A DNA stretch of 64,000 bases from assembly GCF_035751725.1 (NCBI RefSeq), contig NZ_CP142104.1:5580001-5644000 (forward strand), in the 5' to 3' direction. The stretch is from Pseudomonas frederiksbergensis (GTDB lineage: Bacteria; Pseudomonadota; Gammaproteobacteria; Pseudomonadales; Pseudomonadaceae). A program made the position numbers and the translations under genes. Positions 1 to 8,787 of the stretch are shown one piece after another (the first letter of the stretch is position 1; every line of letters starts with the position of its first letter). The notes beneath the pieces were generated by a model. It did no database searches and was not told the origin of the DNA. It saw only the letters and a program-made list of their open reading frames with translations.

Positions 1-246
1 CAGCAGCTTGAACGCAGCCGCCTTGCCGGCCGCCGCCTCGGTGGCGTTCTTGGCGATGCGCTGGGACAACACCCGCAGCTCGCCAGCATGGCCGATGTAC
101 TGCTTGTCATAGGTAGATTGGGTGTTGAGGTACGCAAAGTTGGCGAACAGCAGCATGATGAAGACAATCAGCGCGACGAACAGCACGATGATCTGCGAAC
201 GACTGCGCGACGCTTCCAGTGGCTTGCCTGTTTTTGCTTTGATCAT
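1..246 (-). CDS. pilJ: PilJ, type IV pilus chemoreceptor (partial, N-terminus only)
   Basis: Methyl-accepting chemotaxis-type receptor of the Chp system, which controls twitching motility and cAMP in Pseudomonas. Only the first 82 codons are present; the gene continues off the left edge. The start at 246 gives MIKAKTG, then a hydrophobic membrane segment (about residues 20-40), then the PilJ signature region containing FANFAYLNTQS and KQYIGHAGELRVLSQR, which closely resembles P. aeruginosa PilJ. It is the last visible gene of the pilG-H-I-J run and is separated from pilI by a REP-type palindrome. The signalling domain lies outside the window. Confidence 0.95.
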   Translation of the reverse strand, partial: MIKAKTGKPLEASRSRSQIIVLFVALIVFIMLLFANFAYLNTQSTYDKQYIGHAGELRVLSQRIAKNATEAAAGKAAAFKLL

Positions 247-298
247 CGGTACTCGCCTGTCCTGCTCGAAACCCCAAACCAGCCACCGCAGCCTTCAA

Positions 299-386
299 GC
301 GGGAGCGAACCTGCTCGCGATCGCGTCGGATCAGTCGGCATTGATGCAACTGATCCACCGCCTCCGCGAGCAGGCTCACTCCCACA
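299..386. repeat. REP-type palindromic element between pilI and pilJ
   Basis: Two inverted arms, GCGGGAGCGAACCTGCTCGC at the left and GCGAGCAGGCTCACTCCCAC at the right, enclose a second nested inverted pair (GGATCAGT / ACTGATCC). This is the REPIN architecture common in the P. fluorescens group. It lies inside the pil operon, so the transcript between pilI and pilJ should form a long hairpin. Confidence 0.75.
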
Positions 387-406
387 ATGGCCTGCGTTGC
401 GTTCTT

Positions 407-946
407 TCAAACCGCCACATCCATGAACCCCGGCGACCGCGCCAGGGCAAACGGGCTGAACACCTGCCATTGCCGCTCGCCGGCGAAACGGCCCTGGACG
501 AACGCCGATTCCGGGCCTTCCAGGGGGACCGGGGGAATCGCTTCGAGGCTGTCCTTGGGGAAATGCTGCAGGCCAAGTACTTCGTCCACCAGCAATCCGG
601 CAAAGACTTCGTCATGATCCACCACCAGCACCCGCCGCTGCTTGCGCACGCTGGACAGTTCGTGGCCGAAGAAACCGCACAGGTCCATCAGCGGCAACAA
701 GCGCCCGCGCAGGTTAGCCACTCCGCGTACCCATGGCTTGACGCCGGGCAATGAGGTGTGGCGTGGCTCATGCAGCACTTCGCTGACCTCGCCCATCGGC
801 GCCACGTACCAGTGTTCGCCCAGGCGAAAACCGATGCCGCTCCAACTGTCGCGATGTGCGGGCTGGGACGGCAGCTCCGCGCCCAGCAGCCGACAGCGTC
901 GATCGATCTGGAGCAGCAGCTCGAATGCGGTCAGGGAGTGGCTCAT
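407..946 (-). CDS. pilI: PilI, CheW-like adaptor of the Chp chemosensory system
   Basis: CheW-type scaffold protein linking the receptor PilJ to the histidine kinase ChpA. The 179-residue protein has a CheW-like domain over roughly residues 35-170; visible features are VSEVLHEP, the GVANLRGRLLPLMDL strand and VVDHDEVFAGLLVDEVLGL, typical of CheW folds. It lies between pilH (10 bp upstream) and pilJ in the conserved order pilG-H-I-J, so function follows from both motif and context. The start codon at 946 is the first ATG that preserves the full domain. Confidence 0.93.
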   Translation of the reverse strand: MSHSLTAFELLLQIDRRCRLLGAELPSQPAHRDSWSGIGFRLGEHWYVAPMGEVSEVLHEPRHTSLPGVKPWVRGVANLRGRLLPLMDLCGFFGHELSSVRKQRRVLVVDHDEVFAGLLVDEVLGLQHFPKDSLEAIPPVPLEGPESAFVQGRFAGERQWQVFSPFALARSPGFMDVAV

Positions 947-956
947 GGCCGTGCGT

Positions 957-1322
957 TCAACCTGCCAGTACGTTATTCAAGGTCTTGATCAGGGTTTCTT
1001 CATCCACCGGCTTGGTCAGGTAGTCCTTCGCCCCCTGGCGCGTCCCCCAGACCTTGTCGGTATCCTGATCCTTGGTGGTGATGATGATCACGGGAATGTG
1101 CCCGGTTTCAGGATCCTTGGTCAGCTGGCGCGTGGCCTGGAAACCGTTGAGGCCGGGCATGACGATGTCCATCAGTACCGCATCGGGTTTTTCCTGGCGG
1201 GCCAGCGCCACGCCATCGGCACCATTCTCGGCCTTCAGGACCTGGTGGCCGTGCTTTTCCAGCATGCCTGTCAACTTGTACATTTCAGTCGGCGAATCAT
1301 CGACGATCAGAACTCGTGCCAT
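957..1322 (-). CDS. pilH: PilH, single-domain response regulator
   Basis: CheY-like receiver phosphorylated by ChpA; in P. aeruginosa PilH affects pilus retraction. The 121-residue protein is a receiver only: acidic pocket in VLIDDS-type start (VLIVDDSPTE), phospho-acceptor Asp in VLMDIVMPGLNGFQ, and the conserved Lys in YLTKPVDEE. I chose the internal ATG at 1322, giving MARVLIVDDS as in P. aeruginosa, over an upstream in-frame ATG at 1334 that would add four residues. Cotranscribed with pilG and pilI. Confidence 0.95.
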   Translation of the reverse strand: MARVLIVDDSPTEMYKLTGMLEKHGHQVLKAENGADGVALARQEKPDAVLMDIVMPGLNGFQATRQLTKDPETGHIPVIIITTKDQDTDKVWGTRQGAKDYLTKPVDEETLIKTLNNVLAG

Positions 1323-1367
1323 GGTGTTCCCCATTCTTCTGGACCTCGGGCCCGAGGCCGAGCGTCA

Positions 1368-1796
1368 TTAATGTGCCTGGTGCGACTGGACAGCGGCAAA
1401 GCCCGGGACATGGGCCTGTATCGCGCCCAGCAGTTCTTCCTTGCTGAAAGGCTTGGTCAGGAATTGATCGGAGCCGACGATGCGCCCCTTGGCCTTGTCG
1501 AACAGGCCATCGCGGGACGACAGCATGATCACCGGTGTCGCCTTGAAGGCGCTGTTGTTCTTGATCAGGGCGCAGGTCTGGTAACCGTCCAGGCGCGGCA
1601 TCATGATGTCGACAAAGATAATGCCTGGATGATAATCGACGATCTTGGCCAGGGCATCGAAGCCGTCGATCGCCGTTATCACCTCGCAACCGACGTTGCG
1701 CAGCAAGGTTTCGGCGGTGCGGCGAATGGTCTTCGAGTCGTCGATGACCATGACTTTCAAGGCGCTGGGTTGCTGCTGCGTAAGATGCTCTGCCAT
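1368..1796 (-). CDS. pilG: PilG, response regulator of twitching motility
   Basis: CheY-like receiver acting with ChpA to promote pilus extension and cAMP signalling. The 142-residue protein has VMVIDDSKTIRRTAE, the phospho-acceptor region IIFVDIMMPRLDGYQ and FLTKPFSKEELL, closely matching P. aeruginosa PilG. The start at 1796 (MAEHLTQQQ) is preferred because upstream codons in the same frame have no receiver homology. First gene of the pilGHIJ cluster; gshB is transcribed divergently 225 bp away, so both promoters should lie in 1797-2021. Confidence 0.95.
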   Translation of the reverse strand: MAEHLTQQQPSALKVMVIDDSKTIRRTAETLLRNVGCEVITAIDGFDALAKIVDYHPGIIFVDIMMPRLDGYQTCALIKNNSAFKATPVIMLSSRDGLFDKAKGRIVGSDQFLTKPFSKEELLGAIQAHVPGFAAVQSHQAH

Positions 1797-2021
1797 TGCC
1801 ACTGCGAACCGGTTTTTAACGCATAAGATTGATCGACAGCGCAAACCCTTGATGTTCAAGGCCCGCGCGTCGCATGGCAGCCTTTTTAGCACAGTCTCCA
1901 GCAACGATCTATCAGCCGCTCGGTACGGCGGTTTTTCCTTGACCGGCAATCTTCGGGGCGCCACTCTGACGCCACTTTTTCATGCCATTTCGTGCCCATC
2001 CAATTTTCGAGGAACCAAGCC

Positions 2022-2975
2022 ATGAGCGTACGCGTCGGCATTGTCATGGACCCAATCGCCAGCATTTCCTATAAAAAGGATAGCTCGCTGGCCATGCTGC
2101 TGGCCGCTCAAAAGCGCGGCTGGGAGCTGTTCTACATGGAACAGCGCGACCTCTACCAGGCCGAAGGCCAGGCAAGGGCGCGGATGAAACCGCTGGAAGT
2201 CTTCGCCAACCCCGAGAAATGGTACGAACTGGGCCGGGAAAGCGACGCGCTGCTGAGCGACCTGGACGTGATCCTGATGCGCAAGGATCCGCCGTTCGAC
2301 ATGGAATTCGTGTATTCGACCTATCTGCTGGAGCAGGCCGAAAGCGCGGGCGTGCTGGTGGTCAACAAGCCGCAGAGCCTGCGCGATTGCAACGAAAAAC
2401 TCTTCGCCACGCTGTTCCCGCAGTGCACGCCGCCGACCATCGTCAGCCGTCGCCCGGACGTGTTGCGCGAATTTGCCGACCATCACGGCGACGTCATCCT
2501 CAAGCCTCTGGACGGCATGGGCGGCTCTTCGATCTTCCGTCACACCGCCGGCCACCCGAACCTGTCGGTGATCCTGGAAACCCTGACCTTGCATGGCCAG
2601 CAGCAGATCATGATCCAGGGTTACCTCCCAGCCATCGTCGACGGCGACAAGCGCATCCTGATGATTGACGGCGAGCCCGTGGATTACTGCCTGGCGCGCA
2701 TCCCGGCTGCTGGCGAAACCCGTGGCAACCTGGCGGCCGGTGGTCGCGGCGAAGCCCGTCCGCTGACCGACAAGGACCGCTGGATCGCCGCCCAGGTCGG
2801 CCCGACATTGCGGGAAAAAGGCTTGTTGTTTGTCGGCCTGGACGTGATTGGCGAGCACCTGACGGAAATCAACGTCACCAGCCCGACCTGCATCCGCGAG
2901 ATCGACAATGCCTTCGGCACCGACATTGGCGGCATGCTGATGGATGCCATCGATCAGAAGCTCAAGGCACGTTGA
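2022..2975 (+). CDS. gshB: Glutathione synthetase
   Basis: ATP-dependent ligation of glycine to gamma-glutamylcysteine, the second step of glutathione synthesis in the cytosol. The 317-residue length is usual for bacterial GshB. N-terminal region MSVRVGIVMDPIASISYKKD matches the family; the ATP-grasp region includes VILKPLDGMGGSSIFR and NVTSPTCIREID near the C-terminus. The ATG at 2022 follows AGGAACC and matches known starts; an in-frame upstream start at 1992 would only add ten unrelated residues. The pilG-gshB-tonB3 neighbourhood is conserved in Pseudomonas. Confidence 0.97.
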   Translation: MSVRVGIVMDPIASISYKKDSSLAMLLAAQKRGWELFYMEQRDLYQAEGQARARMKPLEVFANPEKWYELGRESDALLSDLDVILMRKDPPFDMEFVYSTYLLEQAESAGVLVVNKPQSLRDCNEKLFATLFPQCTPPTIVSRRPDVLREFADHHGDVILKPLDGMGGSSIFRHTAGHPNLSVILETLTLHGQQQIMIQGYLPAIVDGDKRILMIDGEPVDYCLARIPAAGETRGNLAAGGRGEARPLTDKDRWIAAQVGPTLREKGLLFVGLDVIGEHLTEINVTSPTCIREIDNAFGTDIGGMLMDAIDQKLKAR

Positions 2976-3051
2976 TCCAGATCCTGATGAAGGAAACCCA
3001 CATTGCGTTATCATGCCCGGCCTGAAAAAACGTGATGTTGGTTTCCTTGTC

Positions 3052-3948
3052 ATGACACTCCCGTCCGATCTGCCCCAAGAGCTCGCCCATCGTGGTGTGC
3101 GCCCGGCTGATCGTCTCGGCTTCACCCTGTTCCTGGCCGCGCTCATCCATCTGGCGGTGCTGCTGGGCGTCGGGTTTGCCACGGTCGAACCCAAGCAGAT
3201 CAGCCAGACCCTGGAAATCACCCTGGCCACCTTCAAGAGCGAAACCAAGCCACAGAAGGCGGACTTCCTGGCCCAGGAAAACCAGCAGGGCAGCGGCACC
3301 CTGGAAGAGAAAGCGATTCCCAAGACCACCGAGATCGCGCCGTTCCAAGACAATAAAGTGCAAAAGGTGACCCCGCCGCCCGCCGCCAAGCCCGAGGTCC
3401 AGGAGACGACGCCCAAGGCTGCCGTCACCACCGTGGCACCGAAACCGAAAAAGGCCCCGGTCAAGGAAGAGGTCAAGCCCGATCCGAAGCCCAAGGCGCC
3501 GGAACCGACGTTCGACAGCGCGCAGTTATCCAGCGACATCGCCAGCCTGGAAGCCGAACTGGCCCAAGAACAGCAGCTGTACGCCAAGCGCCCGCGCATC
3601 CACCGCCTGAGCGCCGCCTCGACCATGCGCGACAAGGGCGCTTGGTACAAGGACGAATGGCGCAAGAAGGTCGAGCGCATCGGCAACCTGAACTACCCCG
3701 AAGAAGCCCGGCGCAAGCAGATCTACGGCAATCTGCGGCTAATGGTCTCGATCAACCGTGACGGCTCGCTGTATGAAGTGCTGGTGCTCGAATCTTCCGG
3801 GCAGCCACTGCTGGACCAGGCGGCCCAGCGGATCGTGCGCCTGGCGGCACCGTTCGCACCGTTTACCGGGGACCTGTCGGACATCGATCGGCTGGAAATC
3901 ATCCGCACCTGGAAGTTCGCCCGGGGTGATCGGCTGTCCAGTAACTGA
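3052..3948 (+). CDS. tonB3: TonB-family energy transducer (TonB3-like)
   Basis: Inner-membrane protein of the TonB family, 298 residues. A membrane anchor lies near residues 20-42 (LFLAALIHLAVLLGVGF), followed by a Lys/Pro/Glu-rich periplasm-spanning stretch (about 75-160) and a C-terminal TonB fold containing NLNYPEEARRKQIYGNLRL and a run ending KFARGD. The P. aeruginosa gene in the same position (PA0406, tonB3) is needed for twitching motility and pilus assembly rather than siderophore uptake, and proximity to pilG supports the same role here. The start at 3052 is inferred; an ATG at 3013 is a possible alternative. Confidence 0.85.
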   Translation: MTLPSDLPQELAHRGVRPADRLGFTLFLAALIHLAVLLGVGFATVEPKQISQTLEITLATFKSETKPQKADFLAQENQQGSGTLEEKAIPKTTEIAPFQDNKVQKVTPPPAAKPEVQETTPKAAVTTVAPKPKKAPVKEEVKPDPKPKAPEPTFDSAQLSSDIASLEAELAQEQQLYAKRPRIHRLSAASTMRDKGAWYKDEWRKKVERIGNLNYPEEARRKQIYGNLRLMVSINRDGSLYEVLVLESSGQPLLDQAAQRIVRLAAPFAPFTGDLSDIDRLEIIRTWKFARGDRLSSN

Positions 3949-4082
3949 TCCACATCGATGGTGGACACGGAACCTGGACTCGCCGCAGCCCCCTTGTGGG
4001 AGCGGTGTCACCTTCCAGATCGAGGCATTTGCTGCACATCCCCAGCTTGTCAGTTCGGCCCTGCGCCGCCACACTAGCGCTT

Positions 4083-4652
4083 ATGAAAAACGTCAGCCCC
4101 ACCTACCTCAAGCATCACTTCCTGATCGCCATGCCGCACATGGCCGATCCGAACTTTGCCCACACCTTGACCTATATCGTCGAGCACACGGCCAATGGGG
4201 CCATGGGATTGGTGGTCAACCGCCCGCAGGAACTGAACCTGGCGGACATCCTTGAGCAGTTGCGCCCCGACGTAGAACCGCCACTGCTGTGCCAGCACGT
4301 GCCGATTTTCATCGGCGGTCCGGTGCAGACCGATCGCGGCTTCGTGCTCCATCCGTCGGGCCCCAAATACCAAGCGACTGTAGACCTGGACGGCTTGTCG
4401 CTGTCCACTTCCCAGGACGTGCTGTTCGCCATCGCCGACGGCGTCGGCCCGGCAAAAAGCCTGATCGCCCTCGGCTATGCCGGCTGGGAACCCGGGCAAC
4501 TGGAAGCCGAACTGGCCGACAACGCCTGGCTGACCTGTCCGTTCGACGCCGACATCCTGTTCGACACCAGCAGCGAACTGCGACTTGAAGCGGCGGCCAG
4601 TCGGCTGGGGGTCAACCTCAGCCTGCTCACCAGCCAGGCGGGACACGCCTGA
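4083..4652 (+). CDS. algH: AlgH/YqgE-family protein
   Basis: Member of the YqgE/AlgH family (DUF179), a globular cytoplasmic family of uncertain biochemical role; named in P. aeruginosa for an effect on alginate. The 189-residue protein has the family signatures FLIAMPHMADPNFA, GAMGLVVNRP, GGPVQTDRGFVLHP and YAGWEPGQLEAEL. The stop codon overlaps the ruvX start (TGATG at 4650-4654), so the two are translationally coupled, an arrangement conserved across gammaproteobacteria. The start at 4083 gives the family N-terminus MKNVSPTYLKHHFL. Confidence 0.93.
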   Translation: MKNVSPTYLKHHFLIAMPHMADPNFAHTLTYIVEHTANGAMGLVVNRPQELNLADILEQLRPDVEPPLLCQHVPIFIGGPVQTDRGFVLHPSGPKYQATVDLDGLSLSTSQDVLFAIADGVGPAKSLIALGYAGWEPGQLEAELADNAWLTCPFDADILFDTSSELRLEAAASRLGVNLSLLTSQAGHA

Positions 4653-5089
4653 TGGCCCTGCGCCTGCTGCTGGGCTTCGATTACGGCACCAAACAGATCG
4701 GCGTAGCGGTCGGTCAGGTCATTACCGGCCAGGCCCGCGAGTTATGCACCTTGAAGGCGCAGAATGGCGTCCCGGACTGGAACCAGGTCGAAGCGCTGAT
4801 CAAGGAATGGAAACCCGACGCCGTGGTGGTCGGCCTGCCGCTGAACATGGACGGCACGCCCAGCGACATGTGCCTGCGCGCCGAAAAGTTCGCCCGCCGA
4901 CTCAATGGCCGCTACAACCTGCCCTTCTATACCCATGACGAGCGCCTGACCACCTTCGAGGCCAAGGGCGAGCGCCTGGTGCGCGGCGGGCAGAAAGGCA
5001 GTTACCGCGACAACCCGGTGGACGCCATCGCCGCCGCCCTGCTGCTGCAGGGCTGGCTTGATGCAAATACCGCCCTGTTCGAAACCTGA
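4652..5089 (+). CDS. ruvX: Putative Holliday junction resolvase YqgF/RuvX
   Basis: RNase H-fold nuclease-like protein involved in 16S rRNA 5'-end processing and possibly Holliday junction resolution. The 145-residue length is standard. Visible motifs: LLGFDYGTKQIGVAVG (first catalytic Asp in FDYGT), VVVGLPLNMDG, YTHDERLTT and NPVDAIAAALLLQGWL with the last conserved Asp. Overlaps algH by one base and is followed by a hairpin terminator, so algH-ruvX ends a transcription unit. Confidence 0.95.
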   Translation: MALRLLLGFDYGTKQIGVAVGQVITGQARELCTLKAQNGVPDWNQVEALIKEWKPDAVVVGLPLNMDGTPSDMCLRAEKFARRLNGRYNLPFYTHDERLTTFEAKGERLVRGGQKGSYRDNPVDAIAAALLLQGWLDANTALFET

Positions 5090-5096
5090 TTTTTTT

Positions 5097-5124
5097 GAAA
5101 GCGCCGCCAAGGCGCTTTCTTCTA
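5097..5124 (+). terminator. Hairpin terminator after ruvX
   Basis: Perfect 9-bp stem GAAAGCGCC / GGCGCTTTC around a 5-base loop, starting 8 bases after the ruvX stop and followed by TTCT. The T-run is short, so termination may be partial. Confidence 0.65.
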
Positions 5125-5173
5125 GCGATAAACCGAGTCACGAGCACCGACCCGGAAACCTGAAGGAGCCAGC

Positions 5174-5680
5174 ATGAGCCTGCCCAATCCTGCCGAACTG
5201 ATCAGCCAGATGGCGATCCGTCTCACGGCGCACCTGGAACAACGCGGCATCAGCGAACCGCGCTATATCGGCATTCGCACCGGCGGCGTCTGGGTCGCCC
5301 AGGCCTTGCTCGATGAACTGGGCAGCGATTCGCCGCTGGGCACCCTGGACGTGTCCTTCTACCGCGACGACTTCAGCCAGAACGGCCTGCATCCGCAGGT
5401 GCGTCCTTCGGCCCTGCCGTTCGAGATCGAAGGCCAGCACCTGGTGCTGATCGACGACGTGCTGATGAGCGGCCGGACCATTCGCGCCGCCATGAACGAA
5501 CTGTTCGACTACGGTCGCCCGGCCAGCGTGACGCTGGTGTGCCTGCTGGACCTGGACGCCGCCGAGCTGCCGATCCGCCCGAACGTGGTCGGAGCGACGC
5601 TGGCGCTGGCCGCCCACGAGCGGGTCAAGCTCTCCGGGCCGTCGCCGCTACAACTCGAACTGCAAGACCTTGCCCTTTAA
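5174..5680 (+). CDS. pyrR: PyrR, bifunctional pyrimidine regulator / uracil phosphoribosyltransferase-like
   Basis: Type I phosphoribosyltransferase-fold protein; in Pseudomonas the pyrR-pyrB-pyrC' genes form one operon and PyrR acts in pyrimidine regulation. The 168-residue protein carries the PRPP loop [21 protein letters not shown] (about residues 92-112) and [12 protein letters not shown] near residue 30. ATG at 5174 follows AAGGAG. pyrB starts 24 bp downstream. No Bacillus-type anti-terminator was recognised in the leader, only the preceding terminator hairpin. Confidence 0.93.
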   Translation: MSLPNPAELISQMAIRLTAHLEQRGISEPRYIGIRTGGVWVAQALLDELGSDSPLGTLDVSFYRDDFSQNGLHPQVRPSALPFEIEGQHLVLIDDVLMSGRTIRAAMNELFDYGRPASVTLVCLLDLDAAELPIRPNVVGATLALAAHERVKLSGPSPLQLELQDLAL

Positions 5681-5704
5681 CTGCCCTTGTAAGAGTCCAT
5701 CGCG

Positions 5705-6709
5705 ATGACGCCTCTCGAAACCAAGCGCCCGCTGCAGCTCAACGATCAGGGCCAGCTGCGGCACTTCCTGTCCCTCGACGGCCTGCGCCGCGAGCTGCTG
5801 ACAGAAATCCTCGACACCGCCGACTCGTTCCTCGAAGTCGGTGCCCGGGCGGTGAAGAAAGTCCCGTTGCTGCGCGGCAAGACCGTGTGCAACGTGTTCT
5901 TCGAAAACTCCACCCGCACCCGCACCACCTTCGAACTGGCGGCCCAACGCCTGTCGGCGGACGTGATTACCCTCAACGTGTCCACGTCCTCGGCGAGCAA
6001 GGGCGAAACCCTGCTCGACACCTTGCGCAACCTCGAAGCCATGGCCGCCGACATGTTCGTCGTGCGCCACGGCGACTCCGGTGCGGCGCACTTCATTGCC
6101 GAACACGTGTGCCCGCAAGTGGCGATCATCAACGGCGGCGACGGCCGGCACGCCCACCCGACCCAGGGCATGCTGGACATGCTGACCATCCGTCGGCACA
6201 AGGGCAGCTTCGAGAACCTGTCGGTGGCCATCGTTGGCGACATCCTGCACTCGCGAGTGGCCCGCTCCAACATGCTGGCCCTCAAGACCCTCGGTTGCCC
6301 GGACATCCGCGTGATCGCGCCGAAGACCCTGCTGCCCATCGGCGTCGAGCAATACGGCGTGAAGGTCTACACCGACATGACCGAAGGCCTCAAGGATGTG
6401 GATGTGGTGATCATGCTGCGCCTGCAACGCGAGCGCATGACCGGTGGCCTGCTGCCCAGCGAAGGCGAGTTCTATCGCCTGTTCGGCCTGACCACGGCAC
6501 GCCTGGCCGGGGCCAAGCCGGATGCCATCGTCATGCACCCGGGGCCGATCAACCGCGGCGTGGAGATCGAGTCGGCGGTGGCTGACGGGCCGCATTCGGT
6601 GATTCTCAACCAGGTGACCTACGGCATCGCCATCCGCATGGCCGTGCTGTCCATGGCCATGAGCGGGCAAACGGCCCAGCGCCAATTCGACCAGGAGAAC
6701 GCCCAGTGA
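5705..6709 (+). CDS. pyrB: Aspartate carbamoyltransferase catalytic chain
   Basis: Condenses carbamoyl phosphate with aspartate, the committed step of de novo pyrimidine synthesis. The 334-residue protein is of the pseudomonad type, longer than E. coli PyrB at the N-terminus. Motifs: [18 protein letters not shown] (carbamoyl phosphate loop), [31 protein letters not shown] and [12 protein letters not shown]. In Pseudomonas the enzyme is a dodecamer with PyrC', whose gene overlaps pyrB by 4 bases (GTGA), in agreement with stoichiometric assembly. Confidence 0.97.
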   Translation: MTPLETKRPLQLNDQGQLRHFLSLDGLRRELLTEILDTADSFLEVGARAVKKVPLLRGKTVCNVFFENSTRTRTTFELAAQRLSADVITLNVSTSSASKGETLLDTLRNLEAMAADMFVVRHGDSGAAHFIAEHVCPQVAIINGGDGRHAHPTQGMLDMLTIRRHKGSFENLSVAIVGDILHSRVARSNMLALKTLGCPDIRVIAPKTLLPIGVEQYGVKVYTDMTEGLKDVDVVIMLRLQRERMTGGLLPSEGEFYRLFGLTTARLAGAKPDAIVMHPGPINRGVEIESAVADGPHSVILNQVTYGIAIRMAVLSMAMSGQTAQRQFDQENAQ

Positions 6710-7977
6710 AGCTCAGCATTCTCGGCGCACGCGTGATCGATCCAGCCAGCGGCCTGGATCAAGTGACTGATATTCATATCGATGCCTGCAAGATCGTCGC
6801 CCTTGGCGCCGCGCCGGCAGGTTTCGCGGCGGTCGAAATCCTCGACGCGAAAGGCTTGGTGGCAGCCCCCGGTCTGGTGGACCTCAACGTAGCCCTGCGC
6901 GAGCCGGGCTACAGCCGCAAAGGCAGTATCGTCAGCGAAACCCGCGCCGCCGCCGCCGGTGGCGTGACCAGCCTGTGCTGCCCGCCGCAGACCAAGCCGG
7001 TGCTGGACACCTCGGCCGTGGCCGAACTGATCCTCGACCGCGCCCGCGAGGCCGGCAACACCAAGGTCTTCCCGATTGGCGCACTGAGCAAAGGCCTGGA
7101 AGGCGAACAACTGGCCGAACTCATCGCCCTGCGTGACGCCGGTTGCGTAGCGTTCGGCAACGGCCTGAACAGTTTCCGCAACACCCGCACCCTGTGCCGC
7201 GCCCTGGAATATGCAGCGACGTTCGGCCTGACGGTGATCTTCAACTCCCAGGACCACGACCTGGCCGAAGGCGGCCTCGCTCATGAAGGCCCGACCGCCA
7301 GTTTCCTCGGCCTGCCGGGCATTCCGGAAACCGCCGAGACCGTGGCCCTGGCCCGGGACCTGCTGTTGGTGGAACAAAGCGGCGTGCGCGCCCACTTCAG
7401 CCAACTGACCAGCGCCCGCGGCGCGGCGCTGATCGCCCAGGCCCAGGCCCGTGGCTTGCCAGTGACCGCCGACGTGGCGCTGTACCAACTGATCCTGACC
7501 GACGAAGCGCTGATCGATTTCAACAGCGTCTATCACGTCCAGCCACCACTGCGCACCCGCGCCGACCGCGATGGCTTGCGCGAGGCAGTGAAATCAGGGG
7601 TGATCTCGGCCATCTCCAGCCATCACCAACCCCACGAGCGCGACGCCAAGCTGGCACCGTTCGGCGCCACCGAGCCGGGTATCAGCAGCGTCGAGCTGCT
7701 GCTGCCGCTGGCCCTGACGCTGGTGGAAGACGGTTTGCTGGATTTGCCGACCTTGCTGGACCGCCTGAGCGCCGGCCCGGCTAAGGCATTGCAGCTGCCG
7801 GCGGGGAAACTCGCGGTAGGCGCAGCGGCGGACCTGGTGCTGTTCGACCCTGGCGCGTCCACCATAGCCGGTGAGGCTTGGCGTTCCAAGGGTGACAACT
7901 GCCCGTTCCTCGGCCATAGCCTGCCGGGTGTGGTGCGCTATACGCTGATGGATGGGCGGATTACCCACCAGGCCTGA
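6706..7977 (+). CDS. pyrC': PyrC', dihydroorotase-like inactive subunit of the ATCase complex
   Basis: Amidohydrolase-fold partner of PyrB; the homologous P. putida and P. aeruginosa proteins lack dihydroorotase activity but are required for ATCase assembly. Here the metal motif normally HVHLREPG reads [10 protein letters not shown] (residues about 64-73): both histidines are replaced. The usual catalytic DHAPH reads SHHQPH, and HxxL in the third strand reads YQL. So the sequence itself argues for a pseudoenzyme. Starts with GTG at 6706, overlapping the pyrB stop. Length 423 is usual for the family. A true dihydroorotase must be encoded elsewhere. Confidence 0.94.
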   Translation: MKLSILGARVIDPASGLDQVTDIHIDACKIVALGAAPAGFAAVEILDAKGLVAAPGLVDLNVALREPGYSRKGSIVSETRAAAAGGVTSLCCPPQTKPVLDTSAVAELILDRAREAGNTKVFPIGALSKGLEGEQLAELIALRDAGCVAFGNGLNSFRNTRTLCRALEYAATFGLTVIFNSQDHDLAEGGLAHEGPTASFLGLPGIPETAETVALARDLLLVEQSGVRAHFSQLTSARGAALIAQAQARGLPVTADVALYQLILTDEALIDFNSVYHVQPPLRTRADRDGLREAVKSGVISAISSHHQPHERDAKLAPFGATEPGISSVELLLPLALTLVEDGLLDLPTLLDRLSAGPAKALQLPAGKLAVGAAADLVLFDPGASTIAGEAWRSKGDNCPFLGHSLPGVVRYTLMDGRITHQA

Positions 7978-7985
7978 AAATCTGC

Positions 7986-8095
7986 GTCGCCTGCTTCGCG
8001 AGCAAGCCCGCTCCCACACTTGATCCGAGGTGCTCACAATCATGTGTTCACCGACAATCCCTGTGGGAGCGGGCTTGCTCGCGAATGCAGGCGAC
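7986..8095. repeat. REP doublet (REPIN-like) downstream of pyrC'
   Basis: Left arm GTCGCCTGCTTCGCGAGCAA..GCTCCCACA and right arm TGTGGGAGC..TTGCTCGCGAATGCAGGCGAC are near-perfect inverted copies separated by about 40 bases. It fills the gap between the convergent pyrC' and TM2 genes and could act as a bidirectional transcript end. Confidence 0.85.
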
Positions 8096-8109
8096 TCGAT
8101 CTGCCTGTC

Positions 8110-8538
8110 TTAGTGAAATGCCCCACGCTTCTGCGCGTTACGAATCGACACCTGGTCGTTCAGCGTCCAGAAGTCATACAGCACGCCCAGGAAAAATACC
8201 CCGCCGGTCAGCAGATACAGAATCCCGCTGAGCCATTTGCCCTGATACATCCGATGTACGCCAAGTACCCCGAGGAACGTGAGCAGGATCCACGCCACGC
8301 TGTACTCGATCGGCCCAGGGGTGAATCGCAGGTCCGCTTCGCGGTCCATGGCCGGGATCAAGAACAGGTCGATCAACCAACCGATACCCAGCAGGCCGAA
8401 GGTGAAAAACCAGATCGTGCCGGTGACCGGCTTGCCGTAGTAAAAACGGTGAGCGCCGGTAAATCCGAAAATCCACAGCAGATACCCAATGACTTTGCTG
8501 TGGGTATCGCGGATTGCTTCCTGCTGATAGCTGTTCAT
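8110..8538 (-). CDS. TM2-domain membrane protein with two TM2 units
   Basis: Small integral membrane protein of 142 residues. It contains two consecutive TM2-type units: the first has GYLLWIFGFTGAHRFYYGK followed by a second helix ending in GWLIDLFLIP; the second has LLTFLGVLGVHRMYQGK and a helix ending in VLYDFWTLND. Each shows the helix-GxxGxHRxYxGK-helix-D pattern of the family. The function of TM2 proteins in bacteria is unknown. The start at 8538 (MNSYQQEAIRD) is chosen because 26 upstream in-frame codons look unlike this family. Divergent from the NlpC/P60 gene. Confidence 0.85.
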   Translation of the reverse strand: MNSYQQEAIRDTHSKVIGYLLWIFGFTGAHRFYYGKPVTGTIWFFTFGLLGIGWLIDLFLIPAMDREADLRFTPGPIEYSVAWILLTFLGVLGVHRMYQGKWLSGILYLLTGGVFFLGVLYDFWTLNDQVSIRNAQKRGAFH

Positions 8539-8787
8539 GAGTGGTCTCTTTTGCCTCGATAGAAAAATTTGTTCGGACTTTTTGTGACTTTTTTGTGTCT
8601 CGCCGACAAGCGGCACTGGGCGACCCGAGTCGGGGAAACGCCCGTAGTACGGGGCTTGTGTCTGAAAATCGGGCCAAATTGTCGCAATTGTGCGCGGTAC
8701 ACGCTGGGTTTCGGATCGACAAACGGCCTCGGAATGCGAAAAAAAGCTGTTATAAAGTTGCGCGCTAACCTTTATGAGCCCTGCCTA

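Noticed and set aside
642..1826. 394-codon open frame on the plus strand opposite pilI, pilH and pilG
   Set aside because: Spans three certain minus-strand genes and their gaps.
1980..3686. Long open frame on the minus strand opposite gshB and tonB3
   Set aside because: Lies entirely across two well-matched plus-strand genes; its product has no recognisable motif and reflects high-GC codon bias.
7986..8095. Inverted doublet as an insertion sequence end or attachment site
   Set aside because: No transposase or target duplication; matches the REP doublets elsewhere in the window.
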